Below are positions 9,106 through 18,188 of a stretch of 64,000 bases of DNA, piece by piece. The position numbers and the translations under genes were made by a program. The notes beneath the pieces were generated by a model that was given only the letters and a program-made list of their open reading frames with translations, was not told where the DNA came from and did no database searches. Each line of letters starts with the position of its first letter. Position 1 is the first letter of the stretch. The stretch is from Clostridiales bacterium (lineage in GTDB: Bacteria > Bacillota > Clostridia > Lachnospirales > Lachnospiraceae). The DNA is taken from positions 65,152 to 129,151 of the forward strand of contig JAGZJZ010000018.1 in the NCBI GenBank assembly GCA_018365455.1, written 5' to 3'.

Positions 9106-10122
9106 TTAAGTCTCTCTATGATGTGATTTCGTTTTACTTAAATTATAAATATCACCAATATAATGAAATCCCGGACAATATCTTAATATTCTATAGTACA
9201 CTTTTCTATATATACTTAGCTGATTCCAATTATCGCTATACCTCTCTTGCATCATCTTCCTAAAATCTCTTTGCAAAAGTAATATTGTATATTCATAATG
9301 TCTAATATATTTATCAATATATTTATCAAATCGACTCTGTGTATATTCGTTGTATTCCTTCATACATTCAATTTGATTTTTATAATAATCGCATACTTTT
9401 TCTTTTTGTTTAACCGTTGTTTTCGTTACACTGGAGCTGCTGCCCAATCGATAACAGGACATATTCTCGGGTAAATAATAGATATTACCTTTTGTTATCA
9501 AATAAAGCATAATTGGCAAATCTTCTACTATTGAATTTATTAAAAAGTCCGGTCTGGATTCACAGAGCCCCCAGATGTCTCTTGTCCTGAAGAAATAACT
9601 GCTGGTTTGAAATGTCCACTCAATATTGCCTACTTCTGACTGCATATAATCTTCTGGGGTAACTATCCCTGGTCTGATAATATTGGGGGGAAATATTTTG
9701 TCTAAGGTCGAACCGTCTTCTTTAATCCATGACACAATATGCGTTGATACAGAACAATCCTGATGACGCTCTAATATCTCATACTGCTTTTGCAATTTAC
9801 GATCATCTGTCCAATAATCATCTCCCTCGCACATAGCAATATATTTTCCCCTGGCATTCATGAACAAAAATTCAGAATTCATCTTTTTACGCTTAGAGTA
9901 CTGATTTTCCGTTTGATAGACTGGTTTTATGGTTCCTGGATATTTTGCCTCAAATTCCTTTATTATTTTAACTGTACCGTCAGTAGACGCATCATCATTT
10001 ATCAATACTTCAAATTTAAACTCTGTCTTTTGACTAAAAAAACCCTCCAGTGTTTTTCTAACATATTTTTCATGATTATAAGTTAAACAACAAATACTGA
10101 CTACAATATTATCATTTTCCAT
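9106..10122 (-). CDS. family 2 glycosyltransferase
   Basis: About 338 residues. The N-terminal GT-A domain has VSICCLTYNHEKYV, the NDDASTDGT loop and a CEGDDYW metal-binding motif near residue 85-91. The start is the ATG at 10122, because AAAGGA lies 8 nt upstream. A TTG seven codons earlier would contain that ribosome site. The C-terminal 100 residues are charged and Tyr-rich, ending in a basic tail that may contact the membrane. It should transfer one sugar from a nucleotide donor to the lipid-linked repeat. Donor and linkage cannot be told from the sequence. Confidence 0.87.
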   Translation of the reverse strand: MENDNIVVSICCLTYNHEKYVRKTLEGFFSQKTEFKFEVLINDDASTDGTVKIIKEFEAKYPGTIKPVYQTENQYSKRKKMNSEFLFMNARGKYIAMCEGDDYWTDDRKLQKQYEILERHQDCSVSTHIVSWIKEDGSTLDKIFPPNIIRPGIVTPEDYMQSEVGNIEWTFQTSSYFFRTRDIWGLCESRPDFLINSIVEDLPIMLYLITKGNIYYLPENMSCYRLGSSSSVTKTTVKQKEKVCDYYKNQIECMKEYNEYTQSRFDKYIDKYIRHYEYTILLLQRDFRKMMQERYSDNWNQLSIYRKVYYRILRYCPGFHYIGDIYNLSKTKSHHRET

Positions 10123-10175
10123 CAAATTAGTCCTTTCAAACAATTAGTTACTTCTTGATCTTTATAAATTACTTA

Positions 10176-11918
10176 TTACTCTTTCAGTCGAAACAAATTA
10201 AATTCGTCGCTGTAAACCAAATCATAAGATTCTAATAGCTGATCCGCAGAACTGGACTCGGACATTGTAATAACGTATTTTACTTTGTCTACAGACTGTA
10301 ATTCAGAATAGTCTATACACTTCACTTGCCTGTCCGGCAATAAAAATTGTACATATGCTATATATGTATAATCATATCCACAATTTCTGTCAATTTCATT
10401 AGAGACATAATAAATAACATCTCCGCCATTATTATTTTTTATCTCTTCTGCCATTGCCAAACTGTCTACCTGTTCTTTTCTGCCTTCGGTATCTTCAATC
10501 GGCTTAAGTCCTAAATTCACCCATATACAAGTTAAACCTAAAATACCTATAGTTGTATATAATATACGCTTCATATGATATTTACTAATCAGAAAACACA
10601 AACCAAATGAGGCCGCTAACACTTTAGCTGTTACTAAAAACTCAAAGGTCTTGTCTTCTACATTTCCATTATTTTTGAACATACCATATATCCCAATAAT
10701 AGAAGGTGAAACTAATCCCTCCGGATCCCATTGTTTCAAAACAAGGAATACTAAGAACGTTAATGATATTTGTATAATGATGAATATAGTGAATAATTTC
10801 CAACGATTCCTATTTCTATATAATTCATATATCCCGCATAATAAGATTGGTGCCATAACAAACTCTATATAACGTCCATACAGTAAGATGTCAATTCTTC
10901 CAAATGACATCATTGTTATTGCACTAATTGCCATAATGCCTAAGAATGTCAATAAAAGGAATAAATACTCTTCACCCTCTAATTTCGTATCTTTTCGTAT
11001 AATTGCTAATATATATCTTTTAACCTTTTTTAATATAAACCATAACCCCCAATAAAAAAGTAAAAAAGATGCAGCTCCTAAATAATATATTTTTCCAAGA
11101 ATACTAATACATAACTGTCTGAAACCTTCCAATGTAAAGATTGCAACAACTTTGTCTGTTTGAGCGGCATAATCATTACCTCCTGCCAAGACAGGATTCG
11201 TATACAAGGCTGCTGTTATATCATTCTTTAAAATCATACTAATGATCAAAAATATTCCCAAAGTTCCTGACCATATTATAATGTGCTTTATTTTAATTTT
11301 TTTTGTAACCGCTAATAAAACCATTAACATTACTGATGATATAATAACAACTACTACTCTCATATGAACCATGTAAAGATAAGCCAATAAAATTGCAGAT
11401 AATATACAGTTGGATATTTTTGGATCTTTTATTATATTCAGCATTAAAAGTGCAAAACAACAGAAACCAAACCATAATAACGGTTCTGTCATTGTCATAT
11501 GAGCAAAGAATACCGAACTGGAATAAAGTGTAATGCAAAAACTTACTAGTAAGATAAATCTTTTGCCTATATTACAAAACATTCTTTTACCGATCTCATT
11601 TAAAGCTATAAAACTACCACATAAAAATAAGGCATTTAAAATAATTGCTATTCTATAAACCCAGACACCATTTTTAGTGATCATATAAATCGGCGCTAAT
11701 AACATACCATATCCGTATGCATAATATGGCCACATGGATGAAACTCCTGACCAGTCCAATTTAGCAAAATGTGCTGCAGCCGCCCAATACCCTAATTCAT
11801 CTGATGTAATATAAATCACTTTTTCATTTGGCAAATTATACAGACCAATAATCAGTATTACGCCAAGCATTATAATTGTCAATGCTATTAACTCTTTATC
11901 TTTTACTTTTCTAACCAT
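10176..11918 (-). CDS. GT-C-like integral membrane glycosyltransferase
   Basis: 580 residues with about 11-12 membrane segments and a soluble C-terminal module of about 110 residues. After the first membrane segment comes an acidic outside loop, ITSDELGYWAAAAHFAKLDW, of the type that holds the catalytic acid in GT-C enzymes using polyprenyl-phosphate sugars. The first 120 residues clearly resemble those of the larger protein at 18189-21839, so the two are paralogues. The C-terminal part (VIYYVSNEID, then LLPDRQ, then VKYVITMSES) resembles one unit of the repeats in that protein. TTAGGTGG precedes the ATG. A Wzy-like polymerase role is an alternative. Confidence 0.72.
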   Translation of the reverse strand: MVRKVKDKELIALTIIMLGVILIIGLYNLPNEKVIYITSDELGYWAAAAHFAKLDWSGVSSMWPYYAYGYGMLLAPIYMITKNGVWVYRIAIILNALFLCGSFIALNEIGKRMFCNIGKRFILLVSFCITLYSSSVFFAHMTMTEPLLWFGFCCFALLMLNIIKDPKISNCILSAILLAYLYMVHMRVVVVIISSVMLMVLLAVTKKIKIKHIIIWSGTLGIFLIISMILKNDITAALYTNPVLAGGNDYAAQTDKVVAIFTLEGFRQLCISILGKIYYLGAASFLLFYWGLWFILKKVKRYILAIIRKDTKLEGEEYLFLLLTFLGIMAISAITMMSFGRIDILLYGRYIEFVMAPILLCGIYELYRNRNRWKLFTIFIIIQISLTFLVFLVLKQWDPEGLVSPSIIGIYGMFKNNGNVEDKTFEFLVTAKVLAASFGLCFLISKYHMKRILYTTIGILGLTCIWVNLGLKPIEDTEGRKEQVDSLAMAEEIKNNNGGDVIYYVSNEIDRNCGYDYTYIAYVQFLLPDRQVKCIDYSELQSVDKVKYVITMSESSSADQLLESYDLVYSDEFNLFRLKE

Positions 11919-11960
11919 TTTTCCACCTAACTGTCTTACATAAAAGATTTCTTACTAAAT

Positions 11961-12692
11961 TTACACAAACCAATCATGTTCTCCTACAAATTCATATATC
12001 ATATTTCGACTGCGTTCACCAATTTTTCTAGCTGGAATTCCTCCATAAATTGTATATGGTTCTATATCTTTTGTAACAACTGCTCCACTGGCAACTACCG
12101 CTCCTTCACCTATTGTAACTCCGGGTAAAATTGTTGCATTACCACTGATCCATGCACGGTCACCTATTTTTACTTTTCCTGACTGATACTCAAAATTAGG
12201 TCCATTGACGTCATGCTGTCCTGTCCAAATTCTAACCTGGGAACTCAAATTTACATTATCTCCAATCTCTATCTCACCACGGCCATCCAGCATATTATCG
12301 TCACCAATTATAGTCCCATTTCCAATATGTATTTTCCATAAGTCTATAGCTATAAGCCCTTTATAAATGACAACCCGCTTTCCAATATCCAAACCAAAAA
12401 TCTTTGTATACACTATATTCCGAATAAAATGTGAAGGAAACTGTGATATTTTTATAATCTCATATTTTCTTAATCCCATTAAGAAAAATGAAAATAGCTT
12501 ACTTGTCTTTTGTTGGTAACTTAAGGATTTTTGAGATATGATTTTCTTAGGAGTTTCATTTGTTTGCTTTCCCCAATGTTTTTTTCTTCTTTGTGTATAT
12601 ATTCTGCACAATACTAAGCCGAATGCTAATATAATGTATTTTAATAATATAATTAGACAAATCATGTAAACTACAAATTTTATGATATACAT
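11961..12692 (-). CDS. membrane-anchored hexapeptide-repeat acyltransferase
   Basis: 243 residues. One N-terminal membrane helix (about residues 3-27) and a basic linker precede a left-handed beta-helix domain of the maltose/galactoside O-acetyltransferase type. Visible motifs are TGQHDVNGPNF with the likely catalytic His, then GDRAWISGNATILPGVTIGE and the closing IYGGIPARKIG. It probably O-acetylates a sugar of the repeat unit at the inner membrane face. AAGGGTGG lies 4 nt before the ATG. The unusual feature is the membrane anchor on a normally soluble fold. Confidence 0.85.
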   Translation of the reverse strand: MYIIKFVVYMICLIILLKYIILAFGLVLCRIYTQRRKKHWGKQTNETPKKIISQKSLSYQQKTSKLFSFFLMGLRKYEIIKISQFPSHFIRNIVYTKIFGLDIGKRVVIYKGLIAIDLWKIHIGNGTIIGDDNMLDGRGEIEIGDNVNLSSQVRIWTGQHDVNGPNFEYQSGKVKIGDRAWISGNATILPGVTIGEGAVVASGAVVTKDIEPYTIYGGIPARKIGERSRNMIYEFVGEHDWFV

Positions 12693-12726
12693 TTAACCAC
12701 CCTTTTACTTAACCAACAAATTTTTC

Positions 12727-13698
12727 TTACATTTTCTGCAATTTTTTTTGATAGTCCACAGGATCTATTGTTTTTCCTCTTCTGTTTAAAAGACCATCTT
12801 TCCAAGAATTCCAAATAATAGATATCCGCAATTTCCTGTATCCGGAATACTGTTTTATCAGAAAAGTCCTTAATACTTTTTTACCCAGCATAATACCAAA
12901 TAATGACAATGCTTCAAATCTGCGTAAAGGACTATTCGTATATTTTTTTATAAAAAAAATACGGTTTCTCCAACAATAATAATCTTTCCACCAAGTCTTA
13001 GGTGTAAATACTCCCCCTACAAGCGGTGGATCCTGGTGATTAATGACTGCTTCCCTGACTAACAACACTTTAAATTCACGTGAAACCCGATAAGTATATT
13101 CTAAATCATCTCCATAAATAAAAAGAGTTCCATCTGCAATGCCAACTTTCTCTACTGCCGCTCTGGAAAATAACGGACCAACAAATGCACTTGCTTCTAT
13201 CGGTGTAATCTCAGCTAAATCATCCGCTTTATTTACAATTGCTATATCTTCCAATAATAACTTTGACTCCCTTTTGTGATGGTACAATTGATATTTTTCA
13301 TGATCTATCCCCCAGATCAATGGTTGCAAGCAACCTATATTATCTGTATAATCGGTGTATTTTATCAGTTTTTCAAGGCAATCTTCTCTGGGAAATGCAT
13401 CATCATCCATTAACCAGTACCAGTCAGGATCCAATTTTTCCTGGGCATATTGCATTCCTGCACTAAAACCACCAGCACCACCTAAATTTTCTTTCATCCA
13501 GACTATATGAATATGTTCCTTATTTTTAATCAACATCCGAATATTTTCTTTATTTTCTTCATTGCTATTATTGTCTACAACAATAATTTCGTCAACAGGA
13601 TGTGACTGATTTTCCAATGCTTCTATTACTCTTTTTAAAAAATGACTACTATTGAAAGTAACAGTAATTGCAACCATCTTATAAATGTTTTGTTTCAT
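12727..13698 (-). CDS. GlfT2-like family 2 glycosyltransferase (candidate galactofuranosyltransferase)
   Basis: 323 residues. The GT-A core has VAITVTFNS, the VVDNNSNEE loop, the NLGGAGGFSAGM motif and WYWLMDDDAFP (the DDD metal site). A helical C-terminal part with WWKDYYCWRNRI follows. The GGAGGFSAG and MDDDA pair is characteristic of the GlfT2/rhamnosyltransferase-like group that includes galactofuranosyltransferases. With glf at the left edge this is the best candidate Galf transferase. AAAGG lies 10 nt before the ATG. A rhamnosyltransferase is the main alternative, since rmlD is present at 40681-41535. Confidence 0.85.
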   Translation of the reverse strand: MKQNIYKMVAITVTFNSSHFLKRVIEALENQSHPVDEIIVVDNNSNEENKENIRMLIKNKEHIHIVWMKENLGGAGGFSAGMQYAQEKLDPDWYWLMDDDAFPREDCLEKLIKYTDYTDNIGCLQPLIWGIDHEKYQLYHHKRESKLLLEDIAIVNKADDLAEITPIEASAFVGPLFSRAAVEKVGIADGTLFIYGDDLEYTYRVSREFKVLLVREAVINHQDPPLVGGVFTPKTWWKDYYCWRNRIFFIKKYTNSPLRRFEALSLFGIMLGKKVLRTFLIKQYSGYRKLRISIIWNSWKDGLLNRRGKTIDPVDYQKKLQKM

Positions 13699-13724
13699 AG
13701 CTTATCAACCTTTCCAAAACCATT

Positions 13725-14939
13725 CTACAATTCTAATAACCTTTTAACTACATTATCCATTTTGATAGATGGTTCAAATTCTTTTATCATAAAGTTCTTA
13801 GCTTTTTCTGATAACTCCTCGGCATCAATATGATTATTAACTAAATTACTGATCGCTTTAGCATATTCCATTGGTTCTTCACAATGAATATATTCTATTC
13901 CGTTCTTAGCCGGTATGCCCTCTATACCGATTTTATTTGTTAATACAGGTATACCTGAAGACAATGCTTCTAATATTTTCACCTTTATTCCAGCACCTAA
14001 TACAAGTGGTGCTGCCAAACATAAACTCTTTTCAAAATATGGTGATATATCTTTTACAAACCCTAAGATTTTAATCCTGTCATTTTGCTTTTGTAATAGC
14101 TCTTTATGAGGTCCGCCCCCCAGAACAATGAAATTTACCTCTTTATCATCAATGAGCGGGAATACTTTTTCAATAAACCACATAGCACTTAAATGATTTT
14201 CAAGCCTTCCCATGGCTCCAAAAAAAACTATATCTTTATTGGAAGGTTTCCTCTTTATTCCTGAGTAATCATCATAATAGATTGCTATCTGATCTACTTT
14301 TTCTTTGGGACAATGATTTTCTGACAAAAGTTTGGCATCTTTTTTATTATTTACCAATATCAGATCAGTACTATTAAGATTATCAATCTCCATTTTTTTT
14401 AATCTCTCATACCGATATTTATAAAATGCCTTTTTTAAAGGATGATTAACGTATTCGTACTTCCTTTTAAAACCTAAAAAAGCTACATCTTCTTCTATCG
14501 CAACTATTTTACTATTTGGGAAACATTCTTTTATCAAAGGTAGAAGTAACAACATTTGGGTCCATTGTAAAATCACAATATCCGGCTGCTCTCCATTCTT
14601 CACGTACTCCTTTATTAACTTTATTACCTTTCTGCCTTGATAGTTAGGTAATAACCCACAATATTTATGATAAGGATTAATAATTGACCCTATATTATTC
14701 ATTTTTCTAATCAAGTTGTGATATTTATCCCCTTCAATTACCGCTATCCTATTTGGTATCTTATATTTGTCCAAATCAATTTTAGCGATTTCTCTCTCAT
14801 AACATCTAGATAATAAAAATATTTTAAATTTATCAGTTTCATTTATATATTTTACATGATAATTATGATTTTTCCCTCCAGCATGATCAACGGTATCATA
14901 TGGAACAAAACTAGATATCCATAATATACTCTTTTTCAT
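13725..14939 (-). CDS. family 4 glycosyltransferase
   Basis: 404 residues with two Rossmann domains (GT-B). The C-terminal donor site shows FFGAMGRLENH, FIVLGGGPH and the GAGIKVKILEALSSGIPVLT segment carrying the Glu-rich donor motif, where the first Glu of the usual EX7E is replaced within GAGIKVK and ILEA keeps the second. A basic HAGGKNHNYHVKYI loop lies near residue 20. It should be a retaining cytoplasmic transferase extending the lipid-linked oligosaccharide. AGGAG lies 7 nt before the ATG. Donor unknown. Confidence 0.86.
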   Translation of the reverse strand: MKKSILWISSFVPYDTVDHAGGKNHNYHVKYINETDKFKIFLLSRCYEREIAKIDLDKYKIPNRIAVIEGDKYHNLIRKMNNIGSIINPYHKYCGLLPNYQGRKVIKLIKEYVKNGEQPDIVILQWTQMLLLLPLIKECFPNSKIVAIEEDVAFLGFKRKYEYVNHPLKKAFYKYRYERLKKMEIDNLNSTDLILVNNKKDAKLLSENHCPKEKVDQIAIYYDDYSGIKRKPSNKDIVFFGAMGRLENHLSAMWFIEKVFPLIDDKEVNFIVLGGGPHKELLQKQNDRIKILGFVKDISPYFEKSLCLAAPLVLGAGIKVKILEALSSGIPVLTNKIGIEGIPAKNGIEYIHCEEPMEYAKAISNLVNNHIDAEELSEKAKNFMIKEFEPSIKMDNVVKRLLEL

Positions 14940-14960
14940 CTATTTTCTCCTAACAATAAT

Positions 14961-15836
14961 TTATTTAACCTTGTCATTTTTCCCTGTTTTACCAAGCATA
15001 CCATCAATATAACCATACCACATTAAATAGATTGCATTTTTTTTATTCTTCTTATAATCTAACCCACATAAAATACGGAGTGTTAAATAACAAGATTTAG
15101 AAAAATGATAAATCCCCAGTAAAAATATATTTGTTTTTCTTACTTTTCTTGCGAAATATATCGTATTACGGTTAAAATAATAATCCCAAACTCTTCCGGT
15201 TGTTGTTCCATGCCGATGTACAATTGTAATCTCCGGATTATAAATTATATTTAGCCCCTTTTCATAAGCCTGTACAAAATAATCCGTTTCTTCTCTATAT
15301 AAAAAATACTCTTCCGGAAGAAGGCCATTTATTTCTATTGTATTTTTAGAAATCAACAAAAACGCTCCAATTAAACTACGACAACGACAAATCTTTTCCG
15401 GTGTTTCTCGATAAGTTCTGCCCCATTTACTGTCAATTATGATCCCAGAGTCTAATGTGCCGGAAGCATCCAACATTTTAGGTCCGATAATAGATGCATT
15501 AAGTTCTTTCATCATAACTAACAAGTTTTTAATTGTATTTGGGTAAATAATTTCCGTATCACTATTTGCAATTAAAAAATATTCGTAACCTAATTCCATA
15601 GCTCTTCTAATACCCACATTATTACCAGCCGCATATCCTGTATTATCTTCTAAGTAAATAACTTCATACCGACCGTCTAAAATACTTAAAATAGCTTTGT
15701 CCTTCTGTTCAGAATGATTATCTATTACTATAATATGATAATTCTCTTCATACTTCTCAATACTTTTTATCAAACGAATCGTATCCTGTGCCGAACAATA
15801 ATTTAATATGATTACTGCAACTTTATCATTGATCAC
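14961..15836 (-). CDS. family 2 glycosyltransferase (rhamnosyltransferase-like)
   Basis: About 291 residues. It has VAVIILNYCS, IVIDNHSEQ, EDNTGYAAGNNVGI and LIANSDTEI, the layout of the GT2 group that includes rhamnosyl- and N-acetylglucosaminyltransferases such as WbbL. I prefer the GTG at 15836, which has AAAGGGGGG about 6 nt upstream. The ATG six codons earlier (15854) has no clear ribosome site. The protein ends with an amphipathic segment that may bind the membrane. RmlD elsewhere in the window makes L-rhamnose a reasonable donor guess, no more. Confidence 0.86.
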   Translation of the reverse strand: MINDKVAVIILNYCSAQDTIRLIKSIEKYEENYHIIVIDNHSEQKDKAILSILDGRYEVIYLEDNTGYAAGNNVGIRRAMELGYEYFLIANSDTEIIYPNTIKNLLVMMKELNASIIGPKMLDASGTLDSGIIIDSKWGRTYRETPEKICRCRSLIGAFLLISKNTIEINGLLPEEYFLYREETDYFVQAYEKGLNIIYNPEITIVHRHGTTTGRVWDYYFNRNTIYFARKVRKTNIFLLGIYHFSKSCYLTLRILCGLDYKKNKKNAIYLMWYGYIDGMLGKTGKNDKVK

Positions 15837-15871
15837 ACCTTTCCCCCCTTTCATAACTCTGTATACTAAGC

Positions 15872-16993
15872 TTAAACCTCTGAAAATAATTTAAAATACA
15901 GTTTACTTATCCTTATATAATTATAATTTTCATTAATTATTTCACTAATACTTTGTAATTTTTCTTTATCTACAGGTGTGTCCAGACATTTTATGATTGC
16001 ATCAGCTAAAGCATACTCGTCTTCTGGTGGAGAATAATAGCTACACATTCCCTTTGTTATTTCATAGTTTGTTGGTATTTTAGAGATTAATGTAGGTATT
16101 CCACAAATCATAGCCTCGATTGCGGTCATGCCAAAGCCTTCATATAATGTAGGGTTAATATATAAACGTGCGTTTACAAATATCTCCTGCATAGTTTTGT
16201 CATCCACAAAACCGGTAAAAGAAATAAAGTTTTCTAAATTATGCTTTGTCACATAATCTTTTAAATATTGAACTCTATCAGGAACACTTCCAACTAAAAT
16301 TAATTTACAATTAGCCTTATCTTTTATTAATTCAAAAGCTTTAATTAAAGTTATTATATTCTTGTGATGAAATTGAAGATTTACCGCACAGATATAAGGC
16401 TCTTTTACTTTATTACTTTTATTGGATGGAGTTATATTTATGGGATTGTATATTCGTTTAACTTTTGCGCTTGACTTAGGATAGTATTGCGTTATTTCTG
16501 ATTTATCCGTATCACTAATTGCAATTATTTTATCTGCATGATCAAAATCTATGCGATACATAATTCTATATATCCAATATTTGTAAAATGGAACCTTTAC
16601 ATTTGCTATAACTCTATGAGCAACTGCCTTAATATCATGAGGAATTACGATGGAATATGCATTATATTTTCTCAAACCATTATTGCAGCTCAAGTGATAG
16701 ATAATATCAATTCCGTATTTTTTTATTAATCCAGGTATAACAAAAGTATTTACCATGGAAACCTGTATCATTCTTAGAACTTCGCTCTTATATGTTTTGG
16801 AAGTAATTGATACAATCTTTATATCCGGTGATATACTCTGAATTACCTCTTTAGAATAATCAAAGCAAAATACAATCATATTTTTCGTATAACCGTTTTC
16901 ATGGAATCCTTTAAGTAAATTTAATCCTACCTGATCTTTGCCTCCAGCATGATTTTTGCTTAAATATATATAATTTAATGCTATTTTTTTCAT
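15872..16993 (-). CDS. family 4 glycosyltransferase
   Basis: 373 residues of GT-B fold. The N-terminal LSKNHAGGKDQVGLN loop resembles that of its neighbour at 13725-14939. The donor domain has VKRIYNPIN, SFTGFVDDKTMQEI and EGFGMTAIEAMICGIPT, a complete EX7E motif of the retaining GT4 family. AGGTGAG is 5 nt before the ATG. It lies between two other transferases with only 9-17 nt spacing, so it is co-transcribed. Sugar and linkage are unknown. Confidence 0.88.
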   Translation of the reverse strand: MKKIALNYIYLSKNHAGGKDQVGLNLLKGFHENGYTKNMIVFCFDYSKEVIQSISPDIKIVSITSKTYKSEVLRMIQVSMVNTFVIPGLIKKYGIDIIYHLSCNNGLRKYNAYSIVIPHDIKAVAHRVIANVKVPFYKYWIYRIMYRIDFDHADKIIAISDTDKSEITQYYPKSSAKVKRIYNPINITPSNKSNKVKEPYICAVNLQFHHKNIITLIKAFELIKDKANCKLILVGSVPDRVQYLKDYVTKHNLENFISFTGFVDDKTMQEIFVNARLYINPTLYEGFGMTAIEAMICGIPTLISKIPTNYEITKGMCSYYSPPEDEYALADAIIKCLDTPVDKEKLQSISEIINENYNYIRISKLYFKLFSEV

Positions 16994-17001
16994 GGACTCA
17001 C

Positions 17002-18159
17002 CTAAACTCTTTCTAATAAACGCGCATACTTATTTGCAATTACTTTATAGTCGTATTCGTATGCTGTTTTTAAAGATTTCTCAGATAATTTTTCATACAA
17101 TATATCATCATTTAATAATAAATTAATCTTAGATGCCAGGGAATCAACATTTTTTTCCTGTGCATACAATCCATTTTCTCCATCATGAATCAGATCAGTT
17201 ATCCCTCCTGATTTATTAGCAACCACCGGAAGTCCTGATGCCATTGCCTCTAATATAACTAACCCCAGCCCCTCTTGTTTTCCATTCTCTACCGTGATAG
17301 ATGGTGCCGCAAAAATATCAGCAGATGCATAAATTTTCTTTAGTTCTTCATGGCTTTTTGCACCTAAAAACCTCACTTTGTTACCCTGAGGTTTTGCCTG
17401 ATTTACCAGTTCATTTCGCAGTGGTCCATCACCCACTATAATTAATACAGCATCTACTTGCTTCATAGCATCTATTAAATGTGTAACACCCTTTATTGCA
17501 ACTAATCTGCCAACAAATAGTACCACTTTTTTGTCTTCTTGCTGAAAATAGTTCTCAACCGCAAAATGTTTACCAAAATTCTCTGTTTTACATCCCATTG
17601 AAATAATATTTATTTTACTTTCTTCCGCAAACTTCAACGCTTCTTTTTTTAAATGCCGTGACACTACAGTTAAACCACTTGATTTCTCTACCGCCCTTTT
17701 TTTAAGAAGCTTAAATATCCCTTTATTCATAGAGACAATGTCTGTTCCATGACCTGTAATCATATATGGTTTCTTAAAACAAGACTGTAGTACTCCTTGT
17801 GGTATAATCCAATTTGACTGAACAACATCTACCTTGGGCAATATTTTCATTAACGCAAAATATTGAGATAAGAGTAAAAATGGAACCAGTAATACTCTTA
17901 CTTTCTTTTCTTTTATACGTGGTATAATAGCTCCCGGATAGCATAACGTCTCCAATTTATGAATTGGAAAGTAATGATAACGTATCACATTTACACCATT
18001 CATTACCTCTTGATCTTTTGCTTTAGGAGCTGCTGGAACAAGTACCGTTACTTGGAAATAATCAGTCATAGCCTCAGCAAGATCTAATATAAACCTAGGT
18101 TCTGTGTCGTTATCCCACCTCGGAAAGGTTGATGCTGTGATTAATAACTTTTTCTTCAT
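17002..18159 (-). CDS. family 4 glycosyltransferase
   Basis: About 385 residues of GT-B fold. ITASTFPRWDNDTEPRFI opens the acceptor domain. The donor domain has VLFVGRLVAIKG, LIIVGDGPLR and EGLGLVILEAMASGLPVV with the EX7E acids. The start at 18159 is chosen because GGAGAT lies 4 nt upstream. An ATG four codons earlier would include that box. It resembles general mannosyl/glucosyl GT4 enzymes, and with GDP-mannose made in the cluster, mannosyl transfer is a fair but unproven guess. Confidence 0.88.
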   Translation of the reverse strand: MKKKLLITASTFPRWDNDTEPRFILDLAEAMTDYFQVTVLVPAAPKAKDQEVMNGVNVIRYHYFPIHKLETLCYPGAIIPRIKEKKVRVLLVPFLLLSQYFALMKILPKVDVVQSNWIIPQGVLQSCFKKPYMITGHGTDIVSMNKGIFKLLKKRAVEKSSGLTVVSRHLKKEALKFAEESKINIISMGCKTENFGKHFAVENYFQQEDKKVVLFVGRLVAIKGVTHLIDAMKQVDAVLIIVGDGPLRNELVNQAKPQGNKVRFLGAKSHEELKKIYASADIFAAPSITVENGKQEGLGLVILEAMASGLPVVANKSGGITDLIHDGENGLYAQEKNVDSLASKINLLLNDDILYEKLSEKSLKTAYEYDYKVIANKYARLLERV

Positions 18160-18188
18160 ACTTATCTCCATTCCACATATAATGTATC